Source: Pelagomonas calceolata (lineage: Eukaryota; Sar; Pelagophyceae; Pelagomonadales; Pelagomonadaceae). Taken from it: a DNA stretch of 64,000 bases. Below the pieces are notes generated by a model. The model worked only from the letters and a program-made list of their open reading frames with translations. It did not search any database and was not told where the DNA came from. Of the stretch, positions 33,949-42,933 are shown one piece after another (position 1 is the stretch's first letter; each line of letters opens with the position of its first letter). The DNA is taken from positions 4,154,001 through 4,218,000 of the forward strand of contig CAKKNE010000005.1 in the NCBI GenBank assembly GCA_918797485.1. Reading direction: 5' to 3'. A program made the position numbers and the translations under genes.

Positions 33949-35790
33949 ATGAAGCGCGGCGTCGACGGCGCCGCGCGCAACACCAGAGGGAGAAGCAAAA
34001 GACAGCCGCCGCAGCAGAGCTGGTCCACGCCCACGAACGGCCAAGCCCCCGCGGCGGCCCCTAGACGTTTTTTCCCCCCGACGCCCGCGACGAACGACCT
34101 CCCCACGCAAAACTGCGCGGACCCCTGGACGGAAGAGGAGGACGCGGTATTGCGGGAGGGCGTCTTGCGCTTCGGGACGGGCGACTGGTCGAAGGTCGCG
34201 AGGCACTTGTTACCACCAATAAACGGAGGACCCCAAAAAAGGACGCCAGACGACTGTCAAGCCAGGTGGGACGCCGCCGTGCGCCACGCCGCCGTCAAGG
34301 GGCCCTGGCTGCCCGAGGAGGACAATTTGTTGAGGCAATTAGTGGCCAAGTTCGGCCCGAAGCGCTGGGCTCTGATTGCCAGTCACATCCCGGGGAGGGC
34401 GGGCAAGCAGTGTCGCGAGAGATGGTTGAATCATCTCGACTCGAGAGTCGTGAAGTCGGACTGGACCCCGGACGAGGACGCCATATTACTCGATGCCCAA
34501 CAAAGGGTCGGCAACAAGTGGTCCGAGATCGCGCGCGGTTTGCCCGGAAGAGCCGAGAACGCCGTGAAAAATAGGTTCAATTCATTGATAACAAAAAGAC
34601 TGACACATGGTTTAGAAGCCCAAGCTAGACGACGCGACCGCCAGTCCGAGAGTAGGGGAGAAGCTGATGCGGCCGAAGCTAGACGGTTAGGTGAGCGGTC
34701 CGCCAAAGAACTACTGCAGCTCATGTTCCGGCGCATGGGCGAGACGCGGCACGTCCAACACCGGACGCCGCCGCTAGCTGGGCAGATTGGTGGATCAATG
34801 GCAAAATTAACGTTAAATCCCGATGGTCGAAGGACGCGACAGTCGTCCGGCGCGCAGCAGGCCGCGGCCGTGGTCAGTGACGTCGCCCAGGCGGAACTGC
34901 GAGGGTTATTAGTGGCAGCGAGGACGTGGTCTCGAGAGAGTTCACGACAGAGATTCCTCGGGTCCGTGGCGTTCAAGCGCGACGAGTGGGACGCGCTCGA
35001 GAAGCGGGCCGAAAGAAAGGCGCAAACGGAGCCGGGTCTCGTCGCGCAGATGGCCGAGGCCGCGGCCGCTTGTTTGGGTGGGGCTTTGTTAGCCCCGCCT
35101 TCACCGAAGGCGGCCCCACAACGGAACATCTGCGACTCGCCGCGCGGTGGTGACGAGCGACGACGGCGCGTCCGGAGACCTCGGCGACGGGGTCAAGAGG
35201 AGCCACCGCCCCAGGACGACGGGCTGGCGATGCGCCTGTCGGCTACTTTATGCTCTTTATCTTTAGATGATGCGTCGTGGCTCGGGGACGTGATCGATAC
35301 GTCCTTCGACGGCGTAGAGAGATCAAGAGCTTCAAGAGATTGGGCGAAAGGACCCGCGAACAATTTCCCGAGGAACCGGGGCCGGCCGCCGCTCGCGCCG
35401 CCGCCGCCGACGATGTCGACCTCCTCAGCCGGCCTCAAGTTGAGTGCATCGATTGACGACTGGGGCGGCACGTTGGTAGGGGCGTCTGTGGATCAAAGGC
35501 CTATAACAGGAATCAGCCCCGCGTCGGAAGCGCGCGTCGCAACCACTCTACAAGAGATGAGCGCGCGGCCCGACCCGACGCCGTCGACGCAGCCGGCGTC
35601 GGACGCGTCCATGTCCTTGGACCAGGTGGACTGGGATTTGATCCTCAAGGCGACGGGCTCGACGCCCGGCGGGCGGACGCGGCGCGGCGCGGCGCCGATC
35701 GACTTCGACCCGGCGCCTCGACCAGCGACGGCGCCCGAGGACCTCACGCCGCGCGCCCGCGAACTGCTGGCGAAGAGCCGCCAGGCGTGA
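33949..35790 (+). CDS. Three-repeat MYB transcription factor (3R-MYB/c-Myb type)
   Basis: 613 residues, single exon, ATG 33949. Three MYB repeats run from about residue 58 to 222: DPWTEEEDAVLREGVLRFG with an insertion (PPINGGPQKRTPDD) before its last helix; KGPWLPEEDNLLRQLVAKFG...RAGKQCRERWLNHL; KSDWTPDEDAILLDAQQRVG...RAENAVKNRFNSL. This is the DNA-binding layout of animal c-Myb and plant 3R-MYB proteins, which control G2/M genes. The remaining 390 residues are disordered, with Ser/Pro/Arg-rich stretches and an acidic DQVDWDLILKATG near the end that could be an activation segment. The insertion in R1 is unusual. Confidence 0.92.
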   Translation: MKRGVDGAARNTRGRSKRQPPQQSWSTPTNGQAPAAAPRRFFPPTPATNDLPTQNCADPWTEEEDAVLREGVLRFGTGDWSKVARHLLPPINGGPQKRTPDDCQARWDAAVRHAAVKGPWLPEEDNLLRQLVAKFGPKRWALIASHIPGRAGKQCRERWLNHLDSRVVKSDWTPDEDAILLDAQQRVGNKWSEIARGLPGRAENAVKNRFNSLITKRLTHGLEAQARRRDRQSESRGEADAAEARRLGERSAKELLQLMFRRMGETRHVQHRTPPLAGQIGGSMAKLTLNPDGRRTRQSSGAQQAAAVVSDVAQAELRGLLVAARTWSRESSRQRFLGSVAFKRDEWDALEKRAERKAQTEPGLVAQMAEAAAACLGGALLAPPSPKAAPQRNICDSPRGGDERRRRVRRPRRRGQEEPPPQDDGLAMRLSATLCSLSLDDASWLGDVIDTSFDGVERSRASRDWAKGPANNFPRNRGRPPLAPPPPTMSTSSAGLKLSASIDDWGGTLVGASVDQRPITGISPASEARVATTLQEMSARPDPTPSTQPASDASMSLDQVDWDLILKATGSTPGGRTRRGAAPIDFDPAPRPATAPEDLTPRARELLAKSRQA

Positions 35791-35940
35791 GTCCCCCTTC
35801 CTTCGGCGCCGGCGCTAAGAATTTGATACATCTTTAGTGTCATCTGGACCCGTCTTCTTGGAGCGCTAGAGGCGTGCGGGTATTTCAGTGAGGAGCCTTC
35901 TAAACAAGGTGTACACAAAACGCGACGGGAAAAAAATCGC

Positions 35941-35963
35941 GCTAGCGTCCGTAAGACACTAGC
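35941..35963 (+). promoter_or_regulatory. Promoter dyad motif, site 5
   Basis: GCTAGCG, TCC, then GTAAGACACTAGC. 111 bp upstream of the ferredoxin-like start; tandem arrangement after the MYB gene, so it serves one gene only. Confidence 0.75.
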
Positions 35964-36074
35964 TCAAGTTTCAGTGGGTCGTTTTGGCAGAATTCCGCGG
36001 CTGTAGCTACATCCCGGCCTCCTCAGAAGCTGCGACTGTCCGTAAGCTTATTGTTGACAACGTCTCCCGCAGCC

Positions 36075-36989
36075 ATGAAAATTGTAGCGCTCCTGGCGCT
36101 GCTGCGGCCGAGCTCTGCCCTCCAAAAGCCTGGAGCTGCGGGCGCCGCGGGCGCGGCGGCCCCCAAGCCCGGCGCCCCTGGAGGCTGGGGCCACCACGCC
36201 CCCGCCGCCGCGCCCGCCTCGCCAGAAACGCCGCCCTTCATCGACCCGGACATCGCGGCCAAGCTCGACGGCGTCTGGCAGGACGTCGACCTCACCGCGG
36301 ACCAGGAGCTGCTCCTCGCGAGCACGGACTTCTGGTGCGACGCGGAAGAGCCCACTCCCGAGTGCGTCGACGAGGAGGAGTTCCTGAACGGCGGCGTGCC
36401 CATCTTCGCGGAAGACGACGAGGGAGACGACCCCTGGTGCGACGTCACGGAAGAACTACCGTCAGACGACTGTATTGACCTCCAGGAGTTCAACGCTGTC
36501 GAGCAAGAACCGGACTGGGGCTCCATAGATTCGCACGAGGCCGTGCCCTTGGTCAACGGCAAGCCGGAGCGGGAAGCCTTCGCGTTCGTCGACGAGCGGT
36601 CCTGCGTCGGCTGCAACTTATGTGCCGCGATCGCGCCGGCGACGTTCTACATGGAGGAGGACCACGGCATGGCTCGTATTTATCGACAGCACGGCGACGC
36701 GCCGGAAGTCATCGACGAGGCGAAGGCCGCGTGTCCCGTCGGCTGCATCAAAGATATTAACTTTGATGGGCTCGTGAAGGCCGAGCAGGAGCGAAGGACG
36801 CAGGCCATCAATAACGCGGGGCGGCTGACGCAGCGCGCGGAAGGCAAGGCACCCAGAACGATCTTGGAGGGCCTCGTGGACACGGACGATCCGGAGTACA
36901 TCGCGCGGGAGAAAGCTAGAGAATTGGAGAGGATTCGAGAGGGGCTCAAGACCCTCGCGGGGTCGCGTCGAAGACTCGTGGAGCTCTGA
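36075..36989 (+). CDS. Plastid 4Fe-4S ferredoxin-like protein
   Basis: 304 residues from ATG 36075. MKIVALLALLRPSSALQKPG is a signal peptide followed by an Ala/Pro/Gly-rich transit-like region, which suggests the plastid. Residues about 50-165 are acidic with repeated E-E-F/D-L blocks. The ferredoxin module is FVDERSCVGCNLCAAIAPATF...ACPVGCI, the CxxCxxC...CP arrangement of a single [4Fe-4S] cluster as in plant and cyanobacterial 4Fe ferredoxin-like proteins. A charged helical tail (YIAREKARELERIREGL) follows. An electron-transfer or assembly role in the plastid is inferred. The acidic middle domain is not one I recognise. Confidence 0.76.
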   Translation: MKIVALLALLRPSSALQKPGAAGAAGAAAPKPGAPGGWGHHAPAAAPASPETPPFIDPDIAAKLDGVWQDVDLTADQELLLASTDFWCDAEEPTPECVDEEEFLNGGVPIFAEDDEGDDPWCDVTEELPSDDCIDLQEFNAVEQEPDWGSIDSHEAVPLVNGKPEREAFAFVDERSCVGCNLCAAIAPATFYMEEDHGMARIYRQHGDAPEVIDEAKAACPVGCIKDINFDGLVKAEQERRTQAINNAGRLTQRAEGKAPRTILEGLVDTDDPEYIAREKARELERIREGLKTLAGSRRRLVEL

Positions 36990-37112
36990 GTAATCTTCAT
37001 TTCAACAGACCGTTACTCAACATGGGGTTGACAACAGGGGGGATAGGGGATAGGCTGTCATGGCTGCTCGTCTGCGGGGTTAGACTACCGAGGCAGTCCC
37101 GCGGCGAGCATA

Positions 37113-39952
37113 CTAGGTCTTCGACGTCAGCGCGCGGTACCCGCGCCAGTCGGAAGGAGCTCTAAACTCGTAGGACTTCAGGACTCGATACAGGGTACGA
37201 GTAGGTCCATCTTCTGGTGAAATCTTGAGGGCCTCGCTCAAATTTGACTTGGCTGCCAACCAGTCGCCCGCGACGTAATCTTGCACTCCATCGTTGAAAC
37301 GAGACATAAATTCTGGGGAGATGTCGCGCTGCAAGTCTCGATAGTACATATCAGTAGCAAAGTCCACGGCCTTCGGGACCTTGTGGCCATTCAACACCGT
37401 GGTAAAGGGTGCTGGTGAACTCCCAGGGTACGTACTGATATCAAAAGTCCATAATTCGAGAGGCACATTCGACCCTTTGACGGAGACGACGTCGACCATC
37501 CGACAGAACGACCGAGCCGCGGGACTTAATTCGTCGGCGAAGAAGCCACTAAATAAGAGGGGGCAGTCGTACATGTGAGTGGCCGCTTCGAGGCGCGCCG
37601 AGACATTCACGTTTGGACTTAAATAAGAAGCGTCGATCTTGAACTTCGAACCAATGGTCCCCTCGATGGCCCAGCCGACGTGCAGGCCGAAGCCCATCTT
37701 GACCTTGAAATCGTCGCCTAGTGCTTGCTTCACTCGAGGGTCGTTGCAAAAGTGAGCCAAGCGACCGCCTTGTCCATTAGCTGCCTTTAAGTCGACCTGC
37801 ACCTTCAGGAACGCAGCTAACGCGCTCTCGACCATCTCCAGAGGCGGGACCGGTCTCGACATGATATCGTCTTGGGCTCGCGACGCGACCGACGTCGCCG
37901 CCCTCCTAGCCGTGCGCCACTGGCGAAATTCCGGCGTGTTCGGGGGAGGATCTTTATCTCTGAGATCACGCAAGCCGGGTAAAGTACCGTCGCAGATCTT
38001 CCACACTAAGAGGAACGCGCACCCGATGTTCTTGTTCGGCGCGCCGTGGAACGCCGCCGCGCCCGCGTGGACTATCGACGCCACCGTGTTCACATACGTT
38101 ATGGTATCCTCTTCCAACGCGCCGCAGGTGACCGTGAAGTCCTCGACTATTGCGAAACCGAACACTGCGGTAACTCTTTTCCCAGGCAAGACGTACGTCT
38201 GGTTCTGGAGCGACGTGTCCATGGACCTCGCGATCACTTCGGCCCCAGCAGCACCGAAGCCCACTTGTAGTAATCCACTGATTTTTGTTAACGTTTGATC
38301 CAGTAAAAAAGTTTCATCAGTCTGGTCGATTTTTTTCTGCGACTGTTTTCTTCTTTGGGACATGTTCCCCAGCGGGTTCTCCGCTAAACGTCGTACCAAA
38401 GACATCATGCGCTCGATGGGACCCACAACTAACACCGTCGCGTCCTGCGTGTACACCACTACGGCTGTGGTAAGTACAATCATGACGACGACCATCCGTA
38501 TCAAATTCAACAAAGCGTCAAACTTGGCAGCGTCCCGCGTGTCATAGAACACGACCGTGCCCGTCTGGATGCACTCCCGCGCATGGACGCAGTCGCCCTC
38601 CTGCACGACACTCCAATCGAGGTCCTTACCTTGCCCTATTCTCCACCCGTACAAGTCTTTGAGTTCTGCCAAGGAGTCCACCAAATCACTACGAGGGTCC
38701 CAGGCGCCCTCGTTCGAACAGGGCGCGATCGAACAGGCCTTCCTTTCCTTCCCGAGAGGTCTTTTATCGGACTCCATCCTACCTTTACCCTCGTGGACCG
38801 GAAAACCCAAAGAATCCTTGCCTCGCGGGCCTCCTCCACTATTATATGTGGATTTCTGATTCTGGAACCAGCCTTTCCCTTGCCTGTGGAAGTAGATACT
38901 CTTGAGGTACGCGTCGTAATCGTGGCCGTCGACCCGCAGGTACCGCACCTTACCTATCTTTGAGACGTAGGTCCTCAGGTTCGAGCAGAACTCGTCCATG
39001 TCGCTCAGACAGTAGTCCGAGGCTGACTGACCATCAGGTATGATCGGCTTTAACGCATGTAAAGTCTGCACGCCGAGCCTTCTGTAGCTACCATCTGAGG
39101 ACGCTCCAGTAGCTCCCAGCGGATCGTCGAACAGGGGAAAGACCGCGACCATGAGCAGCAGCAGTATCACGATTTTTCTTGTAGCTAACTCCGTCAACCG
39201 CTTCGCTACTTTTGACGGTTGCGCGACGTCGTCGTCGTCGTCGTCGTCCTCGACGCGCCGCGCCCGCAACCGGAAGAGCTTGACGACCCTTACTAGTCGC
39301 AATAAACGAGCTAATCGAACGACGCGCGCACCCTTGGTCGCTCTAGACATCCGAGCCGACCGCGCCAGGCCCGCTTGACCGCTCTCATCTAACACATCGA
39401 GCCAGTGCACGTCGAAGATCATCGACGCCGTGCTGATCACGTCGAGCCAAAAGTAGAAGCCTCCGAAGAAGTAGAAGCCCGCGCATAGGACAGGAATGTA
39501 GTAGACCCCGAAGAAGTAGGTGTCATAGTGCACGGTACAATTCGCGAGGATCTCGAGCGCGAAGTACGTCATGACCACGGCGTTCGTGACGCTAAAGATG
39601 TAGTCGGCGTTAGACGCGCCGTCGAAGGCGAGGATGCGGACCTGCGTGTCGCGTGTGTGTCTCTTCGCGTCTCGTCGCGTCGACGGCGTCGAGGCGCGAG
39701 GGCGAAACTCTCCGTCGGGCGCGACGCCATCGACGCGCGTCCATTGTAGACGCTGCGTTGAACGTCGTCGCCGAACAACGCGAAGACCGTCAGCAGGCCC
39801 GTCAACAACTGGGCGAGCGGGTGGTCCAAGGCGCGGCCGAGCGCGGGCACGACGGTGGTCCGCGCGCGCGCGCAGGCGCGGCAGAGCGCGTCTTCACGAT
39901 GCTCCGCGTCGTCTTCAGGATCCGTCGCCGCGGGCGGCGCCGGCGTCTTCAT
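37113..39952 (-). CDS. Voltage-sensor-linked class III nucleotidyl cyclase homolog with degenerate metal site, two exons
   Basis: Exons 39952-39752 and 39641-37113 give 909 residues. S1 to S4 of a voltage sensor lie in the first 200 residues: HPLAQLLTGLLTVFALF, FSVTNAVVMTYFALEI, FYFWLDVISTASMIFD, and an S4 with Arg/Lys every third residue (RVVRLARLLRLVRVVK, about 172-188). There is no pore. A helix (KIVILLLLMVAVFPLF), a 190-residue presumed outside domain and a second helix (MVVVMIVLTTAVVVY) lead to a cyclase of the ciliate/alga type (GWAIEGTIGSKFKIDASYLSPNVNVSARLEAATHMY). The two metal-binding Asp positions are replaced: FGFAIVEDFT instead of FGFCDIRNFT (Ile about 565) and NIGCAFLLVW instead of NIGDAFLLVW (Cys about 608). 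C-terminal TPR-like helices end it. Confidence 0.86.
39642..39751 (-). mobile_element. Introner-like intron of the cyclase gene, 110 bp
   Basis: GTCTACAA at the donor, GTCCGCAT after the acceptor (5 of 8). The interior has GCGTCGATGGCGTCGCG and its near-inverse GCGCCTCGACGCCGTCGACGC. Joins S1 to the rest of the voltage sensor. Phase 0. Confidence 0.8.
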
Positions 39953-40454
39953 CTGCAGATGGAGGCTGGCTGTGCCTTCTGGCCAAACTCGGGAATGGGG
40001 GGCAGCCGCGCCGCGCGCTTCTGCGCCGCGGGAGAGGGGCCACCGGTGAGTCACTTGCGCAGCGCTACGCGCGGGCGCGCGCCGTCGCGCCGCGTTTGCT
40101 GAGCACAACTCGACTTGTGTGAGATGTGATGTGCCTTCAGCTCGTCGACGGCGTCGGGGGGCAGGGAGGGAAAAACGCGTCTGGCGAGACGTGGGGGACC
40201 TCTTCTCGGTATGCGTGGTTGCGTCTCGTTTTGGTGCGGGTTTTCGCAGCTCTCTCCGCGCGGTTTTTTGCGTTTTGCGGCGCCTCTGAGCTGTTATTGA
40301 TTGATACGAATCAGCAGCGTACGCTACGGACACGCTTAATTCAACTCCAACGTTTTAGCCTCAACGGATCGCGGTAGCCAGAGCTCTGTGGTACCTCTGG
40401 CACTTGGTGCTCTCCCAGACTATCGTGCGAGCCGTTCTTGTAAACTGCGAAGCC
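39953..40454. other. Divergent intergenic region, 502 bp
   Basis: This lies between the cyclase (-) and the gene at 40455 (+). No dyad motif. Arg-rich frames on both strands appear to be composition artefacts. Confidence 0.35.
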
Positions 40455-40943
40455 ATGATGCTATCCGCGGCAGTGCGCCGCATTCCTCGAGCGGTACCGC
40501 GTGCGTCACTGCGTGAGCCGGCGGTGCGGAACTTCGCAGCGGTACCGATCGTGCCGATCATCGGCGCGTTCCTCGCGAAGAAAGCAGTCGCTTCCTATGC
40601 GATCTTCAACGCCGTGCACTCGTACGGCATCCCGAAGCTTTTCCGACAGGTCGCGCACGCGACGCGAGCGTGGGGCGTGGACGCGGCGGCGCGGCGCGAG
40701 TTTTTGTACCTCGTAAAAGGAGCGCTCCGCGCGCCGACGAGCGCTTATTCTTTTGTTGAGAATTCGTTTGCGGCCCGCGTCGTGGCCCACGTCGCGCAAA
40801 ATCCGGAACTGCGGGCCGAACTGAACAAACGGGTGCCTCCCGTGATCGTCGAGGCCCTCCAGAGCGCGGTCCGACGGACGCCGGTAGGAAAAGCATTCGA
40901 CGCGGCGCTCGGCGTGCTGGAGAAGGTACGGCCGAAAACGTGA
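40455..40943 (+). CDS. Unknown small protein with mitochondrial-type presequence
   Basis: 162 residues; ATG 40455 (with a second ATG directly after it). The N-terminal 45 residues are Arg/Ala/Ser-rich and free of acids until REP (MMLSAAVRRIPRAVPRASLREPAVRNFAAVP), a typical mitochondrial targeting peptide with a possible cleavage before NFAAVP. One hydrophobic segment (IIGAFLAKKAVASYAIFNAV) follows, then a helical domain (AELNKRVPPVIVEALQSAVRR). No family recognised. It stands as the first of three tandem plus-strand genes. Confidence 0.52.
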   Translation: MMLSAAVRRIPRAVPRASLREPAVRNFAAVPIVPIIGAFLAKKAVASYAIFNAVHSYGIPKLFRQVAHATRAWGVDAAARREFLYLVKGALRAPTSAYSFVENSFAARVVAHVAQNPELRAELNKRVPPVIVEALQSAVRRTPVGKAFDAALGVLEKVRPKT

Positions 40944-41245
40944 ATCATATATGTATTGTGTAAATAGTTTTGAGGACTTTGACCATTACATGCCTAGCGA
41001 GCCATGAGAGTCCGTCACAGAGCTCGCTGGAGGTGTTCCGCGGTCCTTTTGGCGTGCTCCACGCGGCAGTTCGTTCCAGGCTCTGGAGCAACGCTCTCAC
41101 AGCTATTCAGCACCGCTTTTTGCATCACACGCAAAACAGCTCAAGCTCTCGCAGCACGAGAGCAGTCACAGCAACCGCACGTCCTCGCTCTAGCAGTACC
41201 GCGCACGAACGCGCCGCACACGACGCGCACGCACCAAAAAGCACC
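40944..41245. other. Intergenic region, 302 bp
   Basis: It holds a run of GCTCTGGAGC/GCTCTCACAGC-like words (41080-41160) but no dyad motif. The open frame continues upstream of ATG 41246 without an ATG I would prefer. Confidence 0.35.
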
Positions 41246-42559
41246 ATGACAGCAAAAGACGACACCGTAGCGTCCAAGGCTGAAGAAGAATTCGTCCTCC
41301 TCGGCGACCCCGAGAAGACCACAGCACTCCCGGACCTGCCCAGGACCCCTGAACCGGCAGACAAGCAAGTCAAGACCATTGTCGCGGAGACGCTGCCGCC
41401 GCGCGTCCACGCAAACAAGCAAGACAAGACCGTCGAGGCAGACAAGACCGTCGAGGCGACGCACGCGGTCGCGTTCGAGGCAGCTCTGAAGGAAGCCGCA
41501 CCGGACGCGCCTCCCACCATCGGCGACGCGGCGGCCGCGCTCAAGGACGCGACGCTCCGCGAGCTCGGCGCGGCCCGCGAGAAGGCGTCGACCAAGATCA
41601 AGGCCGCGGCGCGGGCCGCGCGGCGGAACGCGCCGGCGTGGCGCCGCGTCGGCTATTGGACGCTCGGCCTACTCGCGCTCGCTGTTGTCTTCACCAGCGG
41701 CTTCTTCCTCGGCGACCGACGAAGCCGCGTCGCCTCCGCACCGACTCAAGTGTCCGAGGCTACTACGCCGGCCGCAGACGCGCCGGTGGCCGAAACGGTC
41801 AAGTCGACCCCGCCGACCACGTCGACCGGATCTCCGACGTGCCGCGCGCGTCCGTCGGTCGACTCGCTCTTCGACGGCGTGGTCAACGAGATCCTCGGCC
41901 TGCGGTCGCAGCCGCGCCCGCGCCGCGCGGAGCCGCTCGACGCGTTCGTCCGTCGGATGCTCGCGCCGGCGCCGCGTGTGCTACCGACCATGGACGTCTC
42001 CTTCGGCTGGCCTGGGCTCGAGCTCACCGTGCCGTTCCTGCGGCGCGAGGCCGAGCAGCAGCGGCGCCTCGACGCCGCCGTCGCCGCGCGTCACCAAGCC
42101 GCGAACGTCCAGCGGAGACGCCTCGAAGAACAGCGGCGCCTTGAACACGCGCGGCACGAGGCTGCCCACAACAGACAGGCCCTCGAAGAACAGCGGCGCC
42201 TCGAACGCGCGCGGCACGAGGCCGCCCGCAGACAGGCCCAGAAGGCGGCCGCGGTCAAAGACCTCGAGGAACGGTTGGCAAAGGCCGAAGCCGCCCGCGA
42301 GGAGCGACTCCGCCTCGCAGAGCAGCGGACGACCGAGCCGATGCCTGTCGCTGACACCGACGTCGTAGAGACGAACGCGGTCGACGCGGAGCCGGCCGTC
42401 GAGCCGACGCCGGCACCGACGCGGCCCGCGCGCGACGCCCTCCGCGAGCTCTCGATCAAGCAACTGCGGAACATCCTCGCGTCACGCGGCGGCGCGTGCA
42501 CGACGTGCAAGGAGAAGGATGATCTCGTCGCAGCAGTGATCAAAGTCCTCGACGACTGA
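41246..42559 (+). CDS. Membrane-anchored coiled-coil protein with C-terminal SAP/ARMET-like domain
   Basis: 437 residues from ATG 41246 (CACC-ATG). The acidic N-terminal 130 residues precede one membrane helix (VGYWTLGLLALAVVFTSGFFLG). After a Thr/Pro linker and a globular part comes a long Arg/Glu/Gln coiled coil with a 20-residue tandem repeat (LEEQRRLExARHEAA). The C-terminus (LRELSIKQLRNILASRG, then CTTCKEKDDLVAAVIK) matches SAP-like helix-turn-helix domains with a CxxC, as at the end of MANF/ARMET proteins. ER or nuclear-envelope tethering is a guess. Low-complexity charge makes homology searches risky outside the tail. Confidence 0.66.
   Translation: MTAKDDTVASKAEEEFVLLGDPEKTTALPDLPRTPEPADKQVKTIVAETLPPRVHANKQDKTVEADKTVEATHAVAFEAALKEAAPDAPPTIGDAAAALKDATLRELGAAREKASTKIKAAARAARRNAPAWRRVGYWTLGLLALAVVFTSGFFLGDRRSRVASAPTQVSEATTPAADAPVAETVKSTPPTTSTGSPTCRARPSVDSLFDGVVNEILGLRSQPRPRRAEPLDAFVRRMLAPAPRVLPTMDVSFGWPGLELTVPFLRREAEQQRRLDAAVAARHQAANVQRRRLEEQRRLEHARHEAAHNRQALEEQRRLERARHEAARRQAQKAAAVKDLEERLAKAEAAREERLRLAEQRTTEPMPVADTDVVETNAVDAEPAVEPTPAPTRPARDALRELSIKQLRNILASRGGACTTCKEKDDLVAAVIKVLDD
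42121..42237 (+). repeat. Tandem 60-bp coding repeat, two units
   Basis: Units start at 42121 and 42181 with CCTCGAAGAACAGCGGCGCC. The second is 3 bp shorter. They encode part of the coiled coil. Confidence 0.85.
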
Positions 42560-42692
42560 CCCCCCTTCCCGTCCCCCCTATCCCTCCTGAGTAATCGGTT
42601 GAACCGATTGCACTTTCCGTCGGAAAAAAATGAGAGAGAGAGTCGCTTATTGAACTCACCCCCAGGTAGTACGGACCCCGAACGCAAAATGC

Positions 42693-42716
42693 CCTAGCGG
42701 TCAGTAAGACACTAGC
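42693..42716 (+). promoter_or_regulatory. Promoter dyad motif, site 6
   Basis: CCTAGCG, GTCA, then GTAAGACACTAGC. 217 bp upstream of the phosphatase start at 42934; tandem arrangement in a 374-bp gap with nothing else recognised. Confidence 0.72.
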
Positions 42717-42933
42717 AAGCACAGGAGAGGCATTTCACTCCCAGCCATATTGCTCGGTCTACGGCGGGGTTGTGACCTCACGCGTCAGGTCACAACTTCC
42801 TACGCCTTGGTCCATCGCAACCTGCCCAAGAAAGCGCTGCCAAAGCGCCCCGTCACAACAAAAACAGAGGAAGAGCAAAACTGCTCTCAGGAGCCAAAAG
42901 CGTTCCGCGCTAGAAATTATTGCTCTCAGGAGC

